Source: Bacteroidales bacterium (GTDB taxonomy: Bacteria; Bacteroidota; Bacteroidia; Bacteroidales; UBA10428). Taken from it: 34,449 bases of DNA. Each line of letters opens with the position of its first letter. The first letter of the stretch is position 1. The stretch covers positions 1 through 34,449 of the forward strand of contig JAFGBD010000053.1 in assembly GCA_016933335.1 (NCBI GenBank). Reading direction: 5' to 3'. Both the position numbers and the translations under genes were made by a program. Positions 7,939-19,632 of this stretch are shown piece after piece. The notes beneath the pieces are model-generated. The model did not search any database. It had not been told where the DNA came from and worked only from the letters and a program-made list of their open reading frames with translations.

Positions 7939-9870
7939 TTATTTCTCAATGATGATCACCTCTGTTCGCCGGTTAAGTGCTCTTCCTTCTTCGGTTTCAT
8001 TTGTTGTAAGAGGCATTGAGAATCCGTAACCGGCATATTTAATCCTGTCGCTGCCGACGGATGAATTTGTGAGATAATGAGCAACTGACCTGGCTCTTTG
8101 TTCCGAAAGCATCTGATTGTATTCGACCGGTCCGATGCTGTCGGTATGACCGCTGACCTCGATTTTTACCGAGGGATAGGTTTTCAGAAACCCAATGAGC
8201 TTGTCCAGCTCGATTTTTGATTCATCTTTCAGGACATAAGAATCGAATTCATAGAAGATATTCTTCAGGATAACCGACTTGCCTATTTTAATAGTCTGAA
8301 GCGGTATATCCTTTATAAAGGGTTCATCGATCTGGAAGACATTGTTCAGTGAGAAATGATCTGAATAGAATAAATACCCGTATTTTGAGACATTGAGCAG
8401 ATAATCCTGGCCGGCCGGTATACAAACAAGAAACTCTCCGGTAACCGAGTCAGAAACGGAGTTATTGATCATCTGGTTTGTTTCCAGGTCAATCAGCTCA
8501 AAGCCGGCACCCAGAGGTTCTCTGGTCTCGGCATCAAACACCCTGCCTTTCATATAAGAAACTTCAACCGGTCTGGCTTCCTTATAAAGTTCAAAAGTAT
8601 AGATATCTCTCCCGCTGGCCGTATCTTTAGCTGAAGCAAAAAAAGCGCGACTGCCTGCAGCATTCAATATCAGACCATATTCATCGTCAGAGGTATTGAT
8701 GGGATATCCGAGATTCACCGGTTTTCGCCACTTACCTGATGAGTCTTTTATGCTGTAAAACAGATCGAACCCGCCCAACCCGATGTGCTCATCTGAGGCA
8801 AAATATAATGTTTTGTTATCGGGATGGATATATGGCGCCCAGTCGCGGCCGGTTGTATTGATGGTTTCACCCATGTTTCTGGGTATGCTCCAGTTGTTCC
8901 AGGCATCCATGGTTGTCACATATATATCGATGTCACCGAAACCACCGGCTCTGTTGCTTGCAAAATAAAGCGTTTTTCCGTCAGCAGATAAAGAAGGCTG
9001 TGTTTCATAAGAGCCTGTATTCACCGGTTTACCCATATTTACGGGCGGCGTCCATGCATTTCCTGTTTTTGTTGAGAAATAGAGGTCGCACCGGCCAAAT
9101 CCGTCTTTTCTGCCACAGGCAGTGAAAACCATCATTCTCCCGTCGGCGGAAACAGATTGTGCCCCTTCGTTAAAGGGAGAATTTAAAGGGGGACCGGCAT
9201 TTTGAGCCTTCTCCCATCCGTTAATGCCCTTCTTACTGATAAAGAAATCTTCCTGGTAACCGGTATAGCTTGTGCTGTCCTTTATCAGTCTGGTGAAAAC
9301 AAGTATACTTTCATCAGCAGTTAAACACGGCCAGTATTCATCATCTTCTGAGTTGATTGACGGGCCTATGTTAACAGGGGTGAATGGAACAGGATTGGCC
9401 ATGGCGTTGATTGAGAACCGGCATCTTTCAATGTTTTTCAAGGCAATCTTAATATGCTTCTGGTTTTTATCCCCTGTCTCAAGAAAAGCCTGGTAACTTT
9501 CCAGGGCATCTTCATATCTTGACAGATTGAATTCAAGATTACCGAGCAGGATAAAGCTGTATGGGTGAAATCCGGGATCAATTCCCAGACCCTTCTGGTA
9601 AGCTTCAATGGCCTGGCTGTATTGTTTCATATCTTCGTATGACTGTGCCATCAACAGATAGGCTTCAATGAAATTATTATCCGCAGCAATCGCCTTTTCG
9701 AAATGTAAAACGGCATGGTCATATTGTCCTGCATTAAAGTATTGAATTCCTTCACTGTAAGCCTTAATGGCTGATTTGTTGCCGGTGGAGTATTCAACCT
9801 GGGCACTCAGGACAAACATATTCATGAATAGCAATATTTGGAACAACATGCGGATCTTCATATTCTTCAT
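7939..9870 (-). CDS. PorE-like TPR / beta-propeller / OmpA family envelope protein
   Basis: This is a 643-residue exported protein. After a signal peptide ending in FVLSAQ it has TPR repeats (about residues 30-135), about five PD40/WD40-like propeller blades (about 165-430, each with wording like LSADGKTLYFASNR), a carboxypeptidase-regulatory-like domain (about 440-520), and a C-terminal OmpA peptidoglycan-binding domain (about 540-643) with SGHTDSIG and NRRTEVI. The same order occurs in PorE, the T9SS component that ties the machinery to peptidoglycan, but Bacteroidota genomes hold several paralogues. Here the signal peptide appears to lack a lipobox cysteine, while the PorE I know of is a lipoprotein, so a paralogue is possible. 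The ATG at 9870 is preferred to a TTG one codon upstream. Confidence 0.9.
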   Translation of the reverse strand: MKNMKIRMLFQILLFMNMFVLSAQVEYSTGNKSAIKAYSEGIQYFNAGQYDHAVLHFEKAIAADNNFIEAYLLMAQSYEDMKQYSQAIEAYQKGLGIDPGFHPYSFILLGNLEFNLSRYEDALESYQAFLETGDKNQKHIKIALKNIERCRFSINAMANPVPFTPVNIGPSINSEDDEYWPCLTADESILVFTRLIKDSTSYTGYQEDFFISKKGINGWEKAQNAGPPLNSPFNEGAQSVSADGRMMVFTACGRKDGFGRCDLYFSTKTGNAWTPPVNMGKPVNTGSYETQPSLSADGKTLYFASNRAGGFGDIDIYVTTMDAWNNWSIPRNMGETINTTGRDWAPYIHPDNKTLYFASDEHIGLGGFDLFYSIKDSSGKWRKPVNLGYPINTSDDEYGLILNAAGSRAFFASAKDTASGRDIYTFELYKEARPVEVSYMKGRVFDAETREPLGAGFELIDLETNQMINNSVSDSVTGEFLVCIPAGQDYLLNVSKYGYLFYSDHFSLNNVFQIDEPFIKDIPLQTIKIGKSVILKNIFYEFDSYVLKDESKIELDKLIGFLKTYPSVKIEVSGHTDSIGPVEYNQMLSEQRARSVAHYLTNSSVGSDRIKYAGYGFSMPLTTNETEEGRALNRRTEVIIIEK

Positions 9871-10201
9871 CAATTTAATGCCTCAGGCCTTCAATGATTA
9901 AAATTAACAATTCTTAAATTCTTACTGCTATAATAAGGTAACTTATTTCCGGGTTCAGAATACATAAGGTATAAACCAGAAAGAGTTACCGGAAAAACAC
10001 TGAATGCGGATTTTCGGACTCAAACACAATTTATTATTTGCTATCCAAAATAATGCCATTTATCAACAGAATAAATCACCTGAAATGCATGGTGGATTTT
10101 GGTCACCATACAGGTTTGATTCATCAATTTTAAAAAACAGTTGTCGGTAATAAACGTATCCTTGAATAAAATCGTGCAAATTTTAAAATAGAATAAATAA
10201 C
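9871..10201. other. Divergent intergenic region without a recognised gene
   Basis: This 331-base AT-rich gap separates the divergent PorE-like and SiaC-like genes and must hold both promoters. I see only weak inverted repeats: ATGGTG...CACCAT at 10089-10109, about 90 bases before the SiaC-like start, and GGTAACT...AGTTACC further left. No convincing coding or RNA gene is visible. Confidence 0.5.
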
Positions 10202-10573
10202 ATGATGAAAAACCTGGAAATAAAAGGAACAATGAGTTCGCCTGCCGTGTTATTCAACTGCGATGGAAACTTTCTGATTGAAGGAAGATCTTTGCCTGAC
10301 AATGCGATCAAGGCATTCGAACCATTGTTCGCATGGATTGCCTCTTTCAGAGGTGAAAAGGTGAAATTCACAATTAATCTGGAATACCTGAATACAAGCT
10401 CTTCGATGCAATTGTTTAGATTGCTGAAAATGCTGGAAGAAAATGCTGAAATTAAAGAGATTGAAGTGATCTGGCAGTATGATGAAGATGATGAGGAACA
10501 TTATGAAACCGGACAGATATTTGAGGAACAGCTTCAACGCACTGGTTTTCGGTATTTAGTAAGTGTATGCTAA
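10202..10573 (+). CDS. SiaC family (DUF1987) regulatory phosphoprotein
   Basis: This is a 123-residue cytoplasmic protein. In Pseudomonas aeruginosa, SiaC is switched by phosphorylation and, when unphosphorylated, binds and activates the diguanylate cyclase SiaD; kinase SiaB and phosphatase SiaA control it. The family signature is present: IEGRSLPDNAIKAFEPLFAW (residues 26-45) and the LEYLNTSSS segment (60-68), where T65 is the probable phosphosite by comparison. The C-terminal EVIWQYDEDDEEHYETGQIF is also typical. No siaA, siaB or cyclase gene is adjacent, so any partner is distant. The gene ends in a 4-base tail-to-tail overlap with the next minus-strand gene. An alternative ATG one codon later is equally plausible. 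Confidence 0.88.
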   Translation: MMKNLEIKGTMSSPAVLFNCDGNFLIEGRSLPDNAIKAFEPLFAWIASFRGEKVKFTINLEYLNTSSSMQLFRLLKMLEENAEIKEIEVIWQYDEDDEEHYETGQIFEEQLQRTGFRYLVSVC

Positions 10574-11448
10574 TGATTGTTCAGGATTATCCGGTACAAT
10601 GCCTGCAGGTCTGATGATTTTTCATTGGAAATGTAAAATCCGGTATCATTGATGAATGTGATACCTTCAATCTGCAAACCCGAAATTTCTTCAAGCTCAA
10701 TCCTCCCTGTGATCTTCAAATCAGACATGTTATTGATAATAATAATAAACGGGTAAAAGAGACTGTACCCGCACAAAACCAGTCTGCGGCTTGCCGGATT
10801 ATAATCCGCCCCTGTAATCAGCCCTTCACATTCGAGATCATGAATATGTCTTGCCTTGAATATTCCTTCTGATGCCGGTAAAGAATAGATGCTTGTCTGC
10901 AGGTTAAGCCAGTCCTTCGTAAATAGATACAGTGAATCACCGGTTGCAATCATTGCCTCACAGTCGTATTGATTCGCAAAAGTTGCAGGTGTGAAATCCT
11001 GCTGGTCTTCATAAGAAAAACCGATGACAAAGGCATCAAGCTTCTGAAATTTTTGATCTGCAATGGCCTTTTTTGGGATCATGTATATTTTCAGATCTTT
11101 TCTCGAGCCATCATTATTGCCGAAATCACCGATATAAATAAATTCGCGGTTTTGGGCAATATCTTCCCAGTCTCTGTTCTTTCCGCTGGCTATCTCAATG
11201 GTTCTGGCAATTTTTCCTGACACGGGATTCAGTCCGTATAATTTTGCTTCATTTCCGCTGTCATTAAAGGTCCATACCAGGCTGTCATAAAGGATTATTC
11301 CTGAAGTCTCCGAAAGTTCCTCAGGCAGATCGGATACTTTCTCGAGCATATATGCGGAACGCCACGTTGCTTTACTTTCTGATGCGGCCTGAAGGTCTCC
11401 GGATACAGAAAAAATAAGGAACAATAAATAGAACAGGGAATTGAACAT
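10570..11448 (-). CDS. Exported beta-propeller-like protein of unknown function
   Basis: This 292-residue product has a signal peptide (MFNSLFYLLFLIFSVSG, cleavage near LQA). The body reads as a repeated beta-propeller: LPEELSETSGII, WTFNDSGNEAKLYGL, REFIYIGDFGNNDGSRKDLK and DCEAMIATGDSLYLFTK are blade-like strands. I recall similar proteins in Bacteroidota annotated as SdiA-regulated or phytase-like, but no catalytic set can be assigned. It begins 10 bases after the alkaline phosphatase stop on the same strand, so the pair is probably one transcription unit; a linked role in phosphate release would be inference only. Its stop codon shares bases with the stop of the SiaC-like gene on the other strand, leaving no room for a terminator between them. 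Confidence 0.8.
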   Translation of the reverse strand: MFNSLFYLLFLIFSVSGDLQAASESKATWRSAYMLEKVSDLPEELSETSGIILYDSLVWTFNDSGNEAKLYGLNPVSGKIARTIEIASGKNRDWEDIAQNREFIYIGDFGNNDGSRKDLKIYMIPKKAIADQKFQKLDAFVIGFSYEDQQDFTPATFANQYDCEAMIATGDSLYLFTKDWLNLQTSIYSLPASEGIFKARHIHDLECEGLITGADYNPASRRLVLCGYSLFYPFIIIINNMSDLKITGRIELEEISGLQIEGITFINDTGFYISNEKSSDLQALYRIILNNH

Positions 11449-11458
11449 TTTGAGGCTG

Positions 11459-12574
11459 TTAATGTATAAAGCCGAACAATTGCATCATCTTCTGAAAGAT
11501 ATCAGTGTTTTCATAAAAGCCTGAAAAACTCTCAGCTCCCGGTCCGTAAGCGAAAACAGGGACAGGTATGCCGGAATGCTGATGACTGGCAAATCTCATT
11601 TCAACCCAGCCTTTCTGAAAATCACCATTGGTTAAAGCCAGTCCACTGGTTTCATGGTCGGCGGTCACAATCACAAGGGTGTTTTTGTCACGTGCTGCAA
11701 AATCAAGGGCTTTGCCCACTGCTTTATCAAAATCCAATAATTCCAGGATAATGTTATTTGTATCATTGGCATGACAGGCCCAGTCGATCTGGGAGCCTTC
11801 AGCCATCAGAAAGAAGCCTTTATTGTTTTCCGAAAGAATGCCGATTGCCTTATCAAGTGCAAGGGAGAACATATTACCCCGTCCTTCTGATATCGAGGGG
11901 AGATGATTATTAGCGAGCATGGCAGCTATTTTGCCCGGCTTGCACATTTTCAGTTCATTGGTATCATATGCAATCTGGTAATCTCTGATTATCAGACTGT
12001 CTGTCAGGTTTATACTGTCACTGCGTTTCTCAAAATAATTTCTGCCTCCTCCAATAAACACATCGATACCTGAATTGACAAGATCGGTTGCAATGCTTTC
12101 ATACATATTGCGATGCTTCTGATGTGCTATAAAGGAGGCGGGTGTCGCATGGACAATGGAACTGGTCGCTATTAATCCTGTAAACAGACCGTTGTCTTCA
12201 GCATATTCAAGTATTGATCTGCAGGGAAGGGAGTCGGTACCAACCCCGATTGCATTGTTATATGTCTTCTGGCCTGTAGCCATGGCCGTGCCGGATGCTC
12301 CTGAATCAGTAATATAGTCAGTTGCAGACCATGTCTTAGCTAATCCGGTGTATTTGAATCTTTCGATATTCAGATGCCCGTGGTTTGCTGTCATTCCTGC
12401 ATAGATTTGTGCCAGGCCCATACCGTCTCCAATCATAAGCACGATGTTTCTGGGACGCTTTCCGCATAAATCTTTTGCCTTAGAATCATTGCCGGTAATG
12501 ATTCCGGCTGCGAGGAGAAAAATCAATATACCAGTACTCATCATGATTTTTTTAAGAAAAACAAAGATAACCAT
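11459..12574 (-). CDS. Alkaline phosphatase, PhoA family, exported
   Basis: This enzyme hydrolyses phosphate monoesters outside the cytoplasm, usually to scavenge phosphate. The 371-residue protein has an N-terminal signal (FLKKIMMSTGILIFLLAAGI). The metal and nucleophile residues of the PhoA family are visible: MIGDGMG with D50, TDSGASGTAMATG with the phosphorylated serine S91, HATPAS, the metal-binding run MAEGSQIDWACHAND, TADHETSG, and the last histidine in HQHSGIPVPVFAYGPGA. No key residue appears missing. It is shorter than the E. coli enzyme, as is common for this subgroup. It leads a two-gene unit with the propeller protein. The start at 12574 is an ATG; ATGs at codons 11 and 12 would also leave a usable signal peptide. 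Phosphate-starvation control is likely by analogy, but I see no Pho box. Confidence 0.94.
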   Translation of the reverse strand: MVIFVFLKKIMMSTGILIFLLAAGIITGNDSKAKDLCGKRPRNIVLMIGDGMGLAQIYAGMTANHGHLNIERFKYTGLAKTWSATDYITDSGASGTAMATGQKTYNNAIGVGTDSLPCRSILEYAEDNGLFTGLIATSSIVHATPASFIAHQKHRNMYESIATDLVNSGIDVFIGGGRNYFEKRSDSINLTDSLIIRDYQIAYDTNELKMCKPGKIAAMLANNHLPSISEGRGNMFSLALDKAIGILSENNKGFFLMAEGSQIDWACHANDTNNIILELLDFDKAVGKALDFAARDKNTLVIVTADHETSGLALTNGDFQKGWVEMRFASHQHSGIPVPVFAYGPGAESFSGFYENTDIFQKMMQLFGFIH

Positions 12575-12696
12575 TCTATGGTTTTATATTTACTGTAAAT
12601 GAACCCATATCACAGATTATTTTTTGATTCGTCTCAAATCCGCTTTGCAATTAAGGAATAAATGTTTAAAATAGCTAATAATATTTCTTTTCCGTT

Positions 12697-13758
12697 ATGT
12701 GTCAGAAAGAACAAAAACAAATAGTTACTGCTATTGCATCGTTTGGGATGTCGGGAAGTATATTTCATGCGCCTTTGCTGCATACCCACCGTGGATTTTT
12801 GTTAAAAAAAATTTTGCAGAGACACAGCAGGTCTGCCCTCGATAAGTATCCTTATATAACCATCGCAAAAAAATACGAAGAATTGCTGTCAGACAATGAA
12901 ATTGAATTAATCGTGGTCAATACTCCCGACAATATGCATTTTGATTTTGCCTTCCAGGCTTTGGAAGCCGGAAAACATGTGGTTGTTGAAAAACCATTTA
13001 CAACAAAAGTGAGTGATGGCGAAAAACTGATTGCCCTGGCCAGGGAAAAGAACAGAATTCTCAGTGTCTTTCAGAACAGGAGGTGGGACGGTGACTTTCT
13101 CACGGTTCAAAAAATCATTCGTAATAAAGTTCTTGGCCGTCTTGTTGAATATGAGGCTCATTTCGACAGGTACAGAAACTATATTCAGGATTCATGGAAG
13201 GAGAAGCCCGGATACCAGACCGGTACATTATACAATCTTGGTTCACATCTGATTGATCAGGCGCTGGTCCTTTTTGGAATGCCTGACGCTGTTTATGCAG
13301 ATATAAGGATCATGAGAACGGGTGGTAAGGTGGATGATGCCTTCGATTTAAAGCTTTATTACAAAGATATCAAGGTCACCCTGAAGGCGGGTTATCTGGT
13401 ACGTGAACCCGGCCCGAAATTTATGGTACACGGTACAGAAGGTTCGTTTGTAAAATATGGCATCGATCCGCAGGAAGAAGATCTGAAACAAGGCCTCTTG
13501 CCTGATAAATCCAATTGGGGAACTGAGCCTGAAAGTGAATGGGGCATACTGAATACGGATAAAGACGGTATTCATATCCGAACCAGGATCAGAACCCTGC
13601 CGGGGTGTTATATTGATTATTACTCCAATATTTATGATGTCATTGTTAAAAATACCGAACTGTCAGTAAAACCTATAGAAGCCCTGAATGTTATAAGGAT
13701 CATCGAAGCAGCATACATGAGCAGTGATAAAAGGCAATCGGTATCTTTGACATATTAG
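12697..13758 (+). CDS. Gfo/Idh/MocA family oxidoreductase
   Basis: This is a 353-residue NAD(P)-dependent sugar or cyclitol dehydrogenase-like protein. It has an N-terminal Rossmann domain (about residues 9-125) with IVVNTPDNMHFDFA and the signature VVEKPFTT, then the C-terminal alpha/beta domain with FQNRRWDGDF and YNLGSHLIDQALVLFG, whose histidine is a usual active-site residue. The nucleotide-binding loop is odd: it reads A-S-F-G-M-S-G where relatives mostly have G-x-G-x-x-G, so the first glycine is serine. The FHAPLL segment right after it is typical of the YdgJ/YhhX branch. No signal peptide is seen, so it is cytoplasmic. It precedes the beta-galactosidase by 90 bases on the same strand, which suggests sugar catabolism. 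Substrate unknown. Confidence 0.92.
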   Translation: MCQKEQKQIVTAIASFGMSGSIFHAPLLHTHRGFLLKKILQRHSRSALDKYPYITIAKKYEELLSDNEIELIVVNTPDNMHFDFAFQALEAGKHVVVEKPFTTKVSDGEKLIALAREKNRILSVFQNRRWDGDFLTVQKIIRNKVLGRLVEYEAHFDRYRNYIQDSWKEKPGYQTGTLYNLGSHLIDQALVLFGMPDAVYADIRIMRTGGKVDDAFDLKLYYKDIKVTLKAGYLVREPGPKFMVHGTEGSFVKYGIDPQEEDLKQGLLPDKSNWGTEPESEWGILNTDKDGIHIRTRIRTLPGCYIDYYSNIYDVIVKNTELSVKPIEALNVIRIIEAAYMSSDKRQSVSLTY

Positions 13759-17004
<3,246 letters not shown>

Positions 17005-17126
17005 AACACAAAATACTGGCAGATCAGAAAAGAATCGTGAATAATTAAACTTAAACAAATAAAGATAAGTCCATGAAATCTTAATAAAGGCCGGAAAGAT
17101 GCTCCTGGTCATTATCTGCATTCAGA

Positions 17127-18998
17127 CTATTCCATTCTTTCCTTAAAAAAATGCTCTGTTTCTTTATTTGTAAAATAAACATAACAACCTTTCATACCAC
17201 GAGTAAGAAGAACTCTGTATATATTTTTAATATAGGTTTCAAAATTATTTGGGTCTCTTTTTAAAGTTGGATCTCTGGTCATAGAAATATCTCCTGTTAA
17301 AGTTCCGGTTGTTGAGTTAAATATAAGATCCGGACCTATAATTACACCAATATAGTCAAATTCAAATCCTTGTGCTGTATAGATACATCCCACCTGTTGA
17401 AAGCCATTTGGTTTATATGCCCATTGAAACCATGCAGGGTATTTACCAACGGCATGATCACCTTTTGTTTCCCAAGGCATTGCAAATTCTCCAATTTTTA
17501 CATCATTTATAAGTGAACCATCCGGTTTCGGCTCACTCCATGGCCAACAATATCCTGCTACAAGCCTTGCTGAATTTGGTTTTTCCGCTTCTTTTTTGCC
17601 AAGTTCGATGTATAATTCTGAAGGAGAATTAAATATTTTGAAATCAAAAATCTCTGTTTTTCTAAGAATTCTTTTTTTAGTTGTGTATCCAAGAACGGAT
17701 TCGATCCATTTAAGATAGTCATTTGATCCCATACATCGGAACTGTGATAATAACTCAACTTCATCCATTGAAGCTTGAAATTTCTTTGCTGCTTCTTTAA
17801 TAGTTGAAGAATTTCCGATTTCCTGGTATCGAACCCTTTGTTTATCATCGATAAAGAAAACTGTGGTTTTTGCACTTCTGATTAGTTGCTCTGCCATTGG
17901 CATTTCTGATCTGTCTATAGACCTCATACGCTGATAATAATTGGCGGTTTCGATTCTATGAGCTTCATCTATTAAGAGTACATCCAATCCATTTTCATCC
18001 ATTCTGGATGGTGTAAGTGAATATGGACTAACAAAAATATTCTTGACGCTTCCACCACCTACCCATGCTTGTAATCCATCTCTGAAAGGCTTTGATTTGC
18101 TTACTAATAATACTTTTTTTCTTTTTGCAGCAACTTCGGCTAAAATATTGACTGCTATTAGCGATTTTCCTGTGCCGGGTCCACCCTTGACAATAATAAC
18201 TGACTTCCTTCCTTTTGCATATCCTCTGCGAATTTTACCCCAAATAAGATTTTTAGCTACCAGTTGCTCATTCAGTAAAGAAAATGAAGCTTCATTATTT
18301 ATGATAGCTTTAACGTTTTCAAGTAATCTCCTGGAAGGTCTTATCCTGCTTTGCATAAATCTGTTAAAAACTTCCGATCCTTTACCTGATTTCAATAACA
18401 GTTTTATTTTTCCTGCTAGTTCTGTAGTATCTTCCCTGCAGTAAATGGGATATTCATTCAGAATATTACGGTATATCGGATTAAATAGTCCCGAAATATC
18501 TTTATTGCTATAGTTATGGCAATAAGAACAACTTGTTAGGGTAATAGATGGTTCTTTTTCAAATTCTTCTATAAAATCTAGCAAATAGTTATGATATCCT
18601 TTAATTTGTTGTGAAGGATGTGCAACAACTTTTTTTCTTCCTCCTGTATAGGTCTCGACAAAATTACCTTCAATCTCAAGGGCTGTAACATTAGTCCATT
18701 GTTTAAGCTCGATAACTAAAATGTTATCTTGATTTTTTTCATTTTTACCAAATAGCAGGCAGTCAATCCGACTTTGATTATAAGGTACCTGATATTCAAG
18801 AGCAATAAAGTTATTACGAGTTTCAGAGATTTCAATCAGATCTTTGACACGTGACAAAGAGTTTTGCCAGGATGAAAATTCATTTACTGCCGCTTTTCGT
18901 CCAAAACTTTCCAGAAAAGCATTATTCATGATATCAGCTATCTTATTATAGATAACATCATGCCTGAACTGATCAAAGGTATCGCTATAAATTAGCAT
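17127..18998 (-). CDS. Predicted PD-(D/E)xK nuclease fused to DUF2075 superfamily 1 helicase
   Basis: This is a 623-residue cytoplasmic protein. The N-terminal part (about residues 60-135) looks like a restriction-type nuclease: E68, D79 in QSRIDCLLF, E97-L-K99 in ILVIELKQW, and Q130 in HPSQQ. A cysteine/histidine cluster C157-S-Y-C160-H follows. The helicase core is intact: Walker A GGPGTGKS (272-279), Walker B LLIDEAHR (341-348), FFIDDKQRV, LSQFRC, the late YTAQGFEFDYIGVI and the arginine-finger segment YRVLLTRGMKG. The same helicase family (DUF2075) forms the C-terminal domain of long vertebrate Schlafen proteins. The ATG follows the stop of the MazG-like gene directly (TAAATG), so translation is coupled. 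The base composition is visibly AT-richer than that of neighbours. A phage-defence role is inferred, not shown. Confidence 0.87.
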   Translation of the reverse strand: MLIYSDTFDQFRHDVIYNKIADIMNNAFLESFGRKAAVNEFSSWQNSLSRVKDLIEISETRNNFIALEYQVPYNQSRIDCLLFGKNEKNQDNILVIELKQWTNVTALEIEGNFVETYTGGRKKVVAHPSQQIKGYHNYLLDFIEEFEKEPSITLTSCSYCHNYSNKDISGLFNPIYRNILNEYPIYCREDTTELAGKIKLLLKSGKGSEVFNRFMQSRIRPSRRLLENVKAIINNEASFSLLNEQLVAKNLIWGKIRRGYAKGRKSVIIVKGGPGTGKSLIAVNILAEVAAKRKKVLLVSKSKPFRDGLQAWVGGGSVKNIFVSPYSLTPSRMDENGLDVLLIDEAHRIETANYYQRMRSIDRSEMPMAEQLIRSAKTTVFFIDDKQRVRYQEIGNSSTIKEAAKKFQASMDEVELLSQFRCMGSNDYLKWIESVLGYTTKKRILRKTEIFDFKIFNSPSELYIELGKKEAEKPNSARLVAGYCWPWSEPKPDGSLINDVKIGEFAMPWETKGDHAVGKYPAWFQWAYKPNGFQQVGCIYTAQGFEFDYIGVIIGPDLIFNSTTGTLTGDISMTRDPTLKRDPNNFETYIKNIYRVLLTRGMKGCYVYFTNKETEHFFKERME

Positions 18999-19337
18999 TT
19001 ATAATTCGTTGTATTTTTTTGCTGAGTTGGAGGACTTTTCCACCGGGTATTTCTCATTATTCTTCCTGATTTTTTCCAGAACGATATCTTTAACATTCAA
19101 ACTATGCTTTTCTGCCAGCAAGAAACAAAATGCAAAAATATCTGCAAGTTCTTCCTTTATTTTATTGATATTAACTTTTTCAGATTCCTCAATGGATTTC
19201 CACAGGAAAAGTTCATTTAGCTCAGCAGCTTCAATTGATATTGCTAAAGCAAGATCTTTTGAGTTATGAAATTGTTTCCAGTTTCTGGCATCGCGGAAAT
19301 CGATAAGCTCATTAATCAAAACATCAAAATCGTTCAT
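18999..19337 (-). CDS. MazG-like nucleotide pyrophosphohydrolase
   Basis: This is a 112-residue all-helical protein of the MazG/dCTP-pyrophosphatase type, which cleaves (d)NTPs to monophosphate and pyrophosphate. The metal-binding pattern E-x-x-E...E-x-x-D is complete: E36 and E39 in IEAAELNELFLW, and E63 and D66 in KEELADIFAF. The NSKDLALAIS stretch before it is also family-typical. It is the single-domain short form, not the two-domain house-cleaning MazG. It is the first gene of a minus-strand pair, and its TAA stop abuts the ATG of the nuclease-helicase, so the two products are probably made in a fixed ratio. Its composition is AT-rich like its partner. In this setting it may act on nucleotides during phage infection, which is inference. 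Confidence 0.88.
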   Translation of the reverse strand: MNDFDVLINELIDFRDARNWKQFHNSKDLALAISIEAAELNELFLWKSIEESEKVNINKIKEELADIFAFCFLLAEKHSLNVKDIVLEKIRKNNEKYPVEKSSNSAKKYNEL

Positions 19338-19442
19338 AATAATTCATAATTAATGTATCTAAAGTAGAAATTTATTATAAAAGTAACATTCGAAATACTG
19401 ATAACTTACTAACTAAAAAACAACAGGAATCTTTATTATTTT

Positions 19443-19607
19443 TTAAATATTTAACATCCAGATTAAAACCGCTTCGCAATCCACAAACGGTTCAATATAA
19501 TCGATGTTTTTCCTCATTGCAAAATCAGCGGGCAAAGAATCCCGGATGGATTCAATCAACTGCCCCTTTCCACCGGCCTGTTTCAGGAAATGTTTCGCTC
19601 TTGTCAT
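19443..19607 (-). CDS. Small hypothetical protein or C-terminal gene fragment (54 aa)
   Basis: From the ATG at 19607 this gives 54 residues (MTRAKHFLKQAGGKGQLIES...) with an ordinary mixed composition, containing SLPADFAMRKNIDYIEPFV and ending in AVLIWMLNI. The open frame runs 12 codons further up to a TGA that overlaps the stop of the next open segment. I recognise no family. It could be a small intact gene, but the neighbouring open segments without starts make a remnant more likely. Confidence 0.3.
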   Translation of the reverse strand: MTRAKHFLKQAGGKGQLIESIRDSLPADFAMRKNIDYIEPFVDCEAVLIWMLNI

Positions 19608-19632
19608 TAATTCCGGTATAATATGTTTAACC

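Noticed and set aside
17558..17875. 105-codon minus-strand frame within the nuclease-helicase gene
   Set aside because: It is a shifted reading of conserved helicase sequence, whose true frame keeps all motifs.
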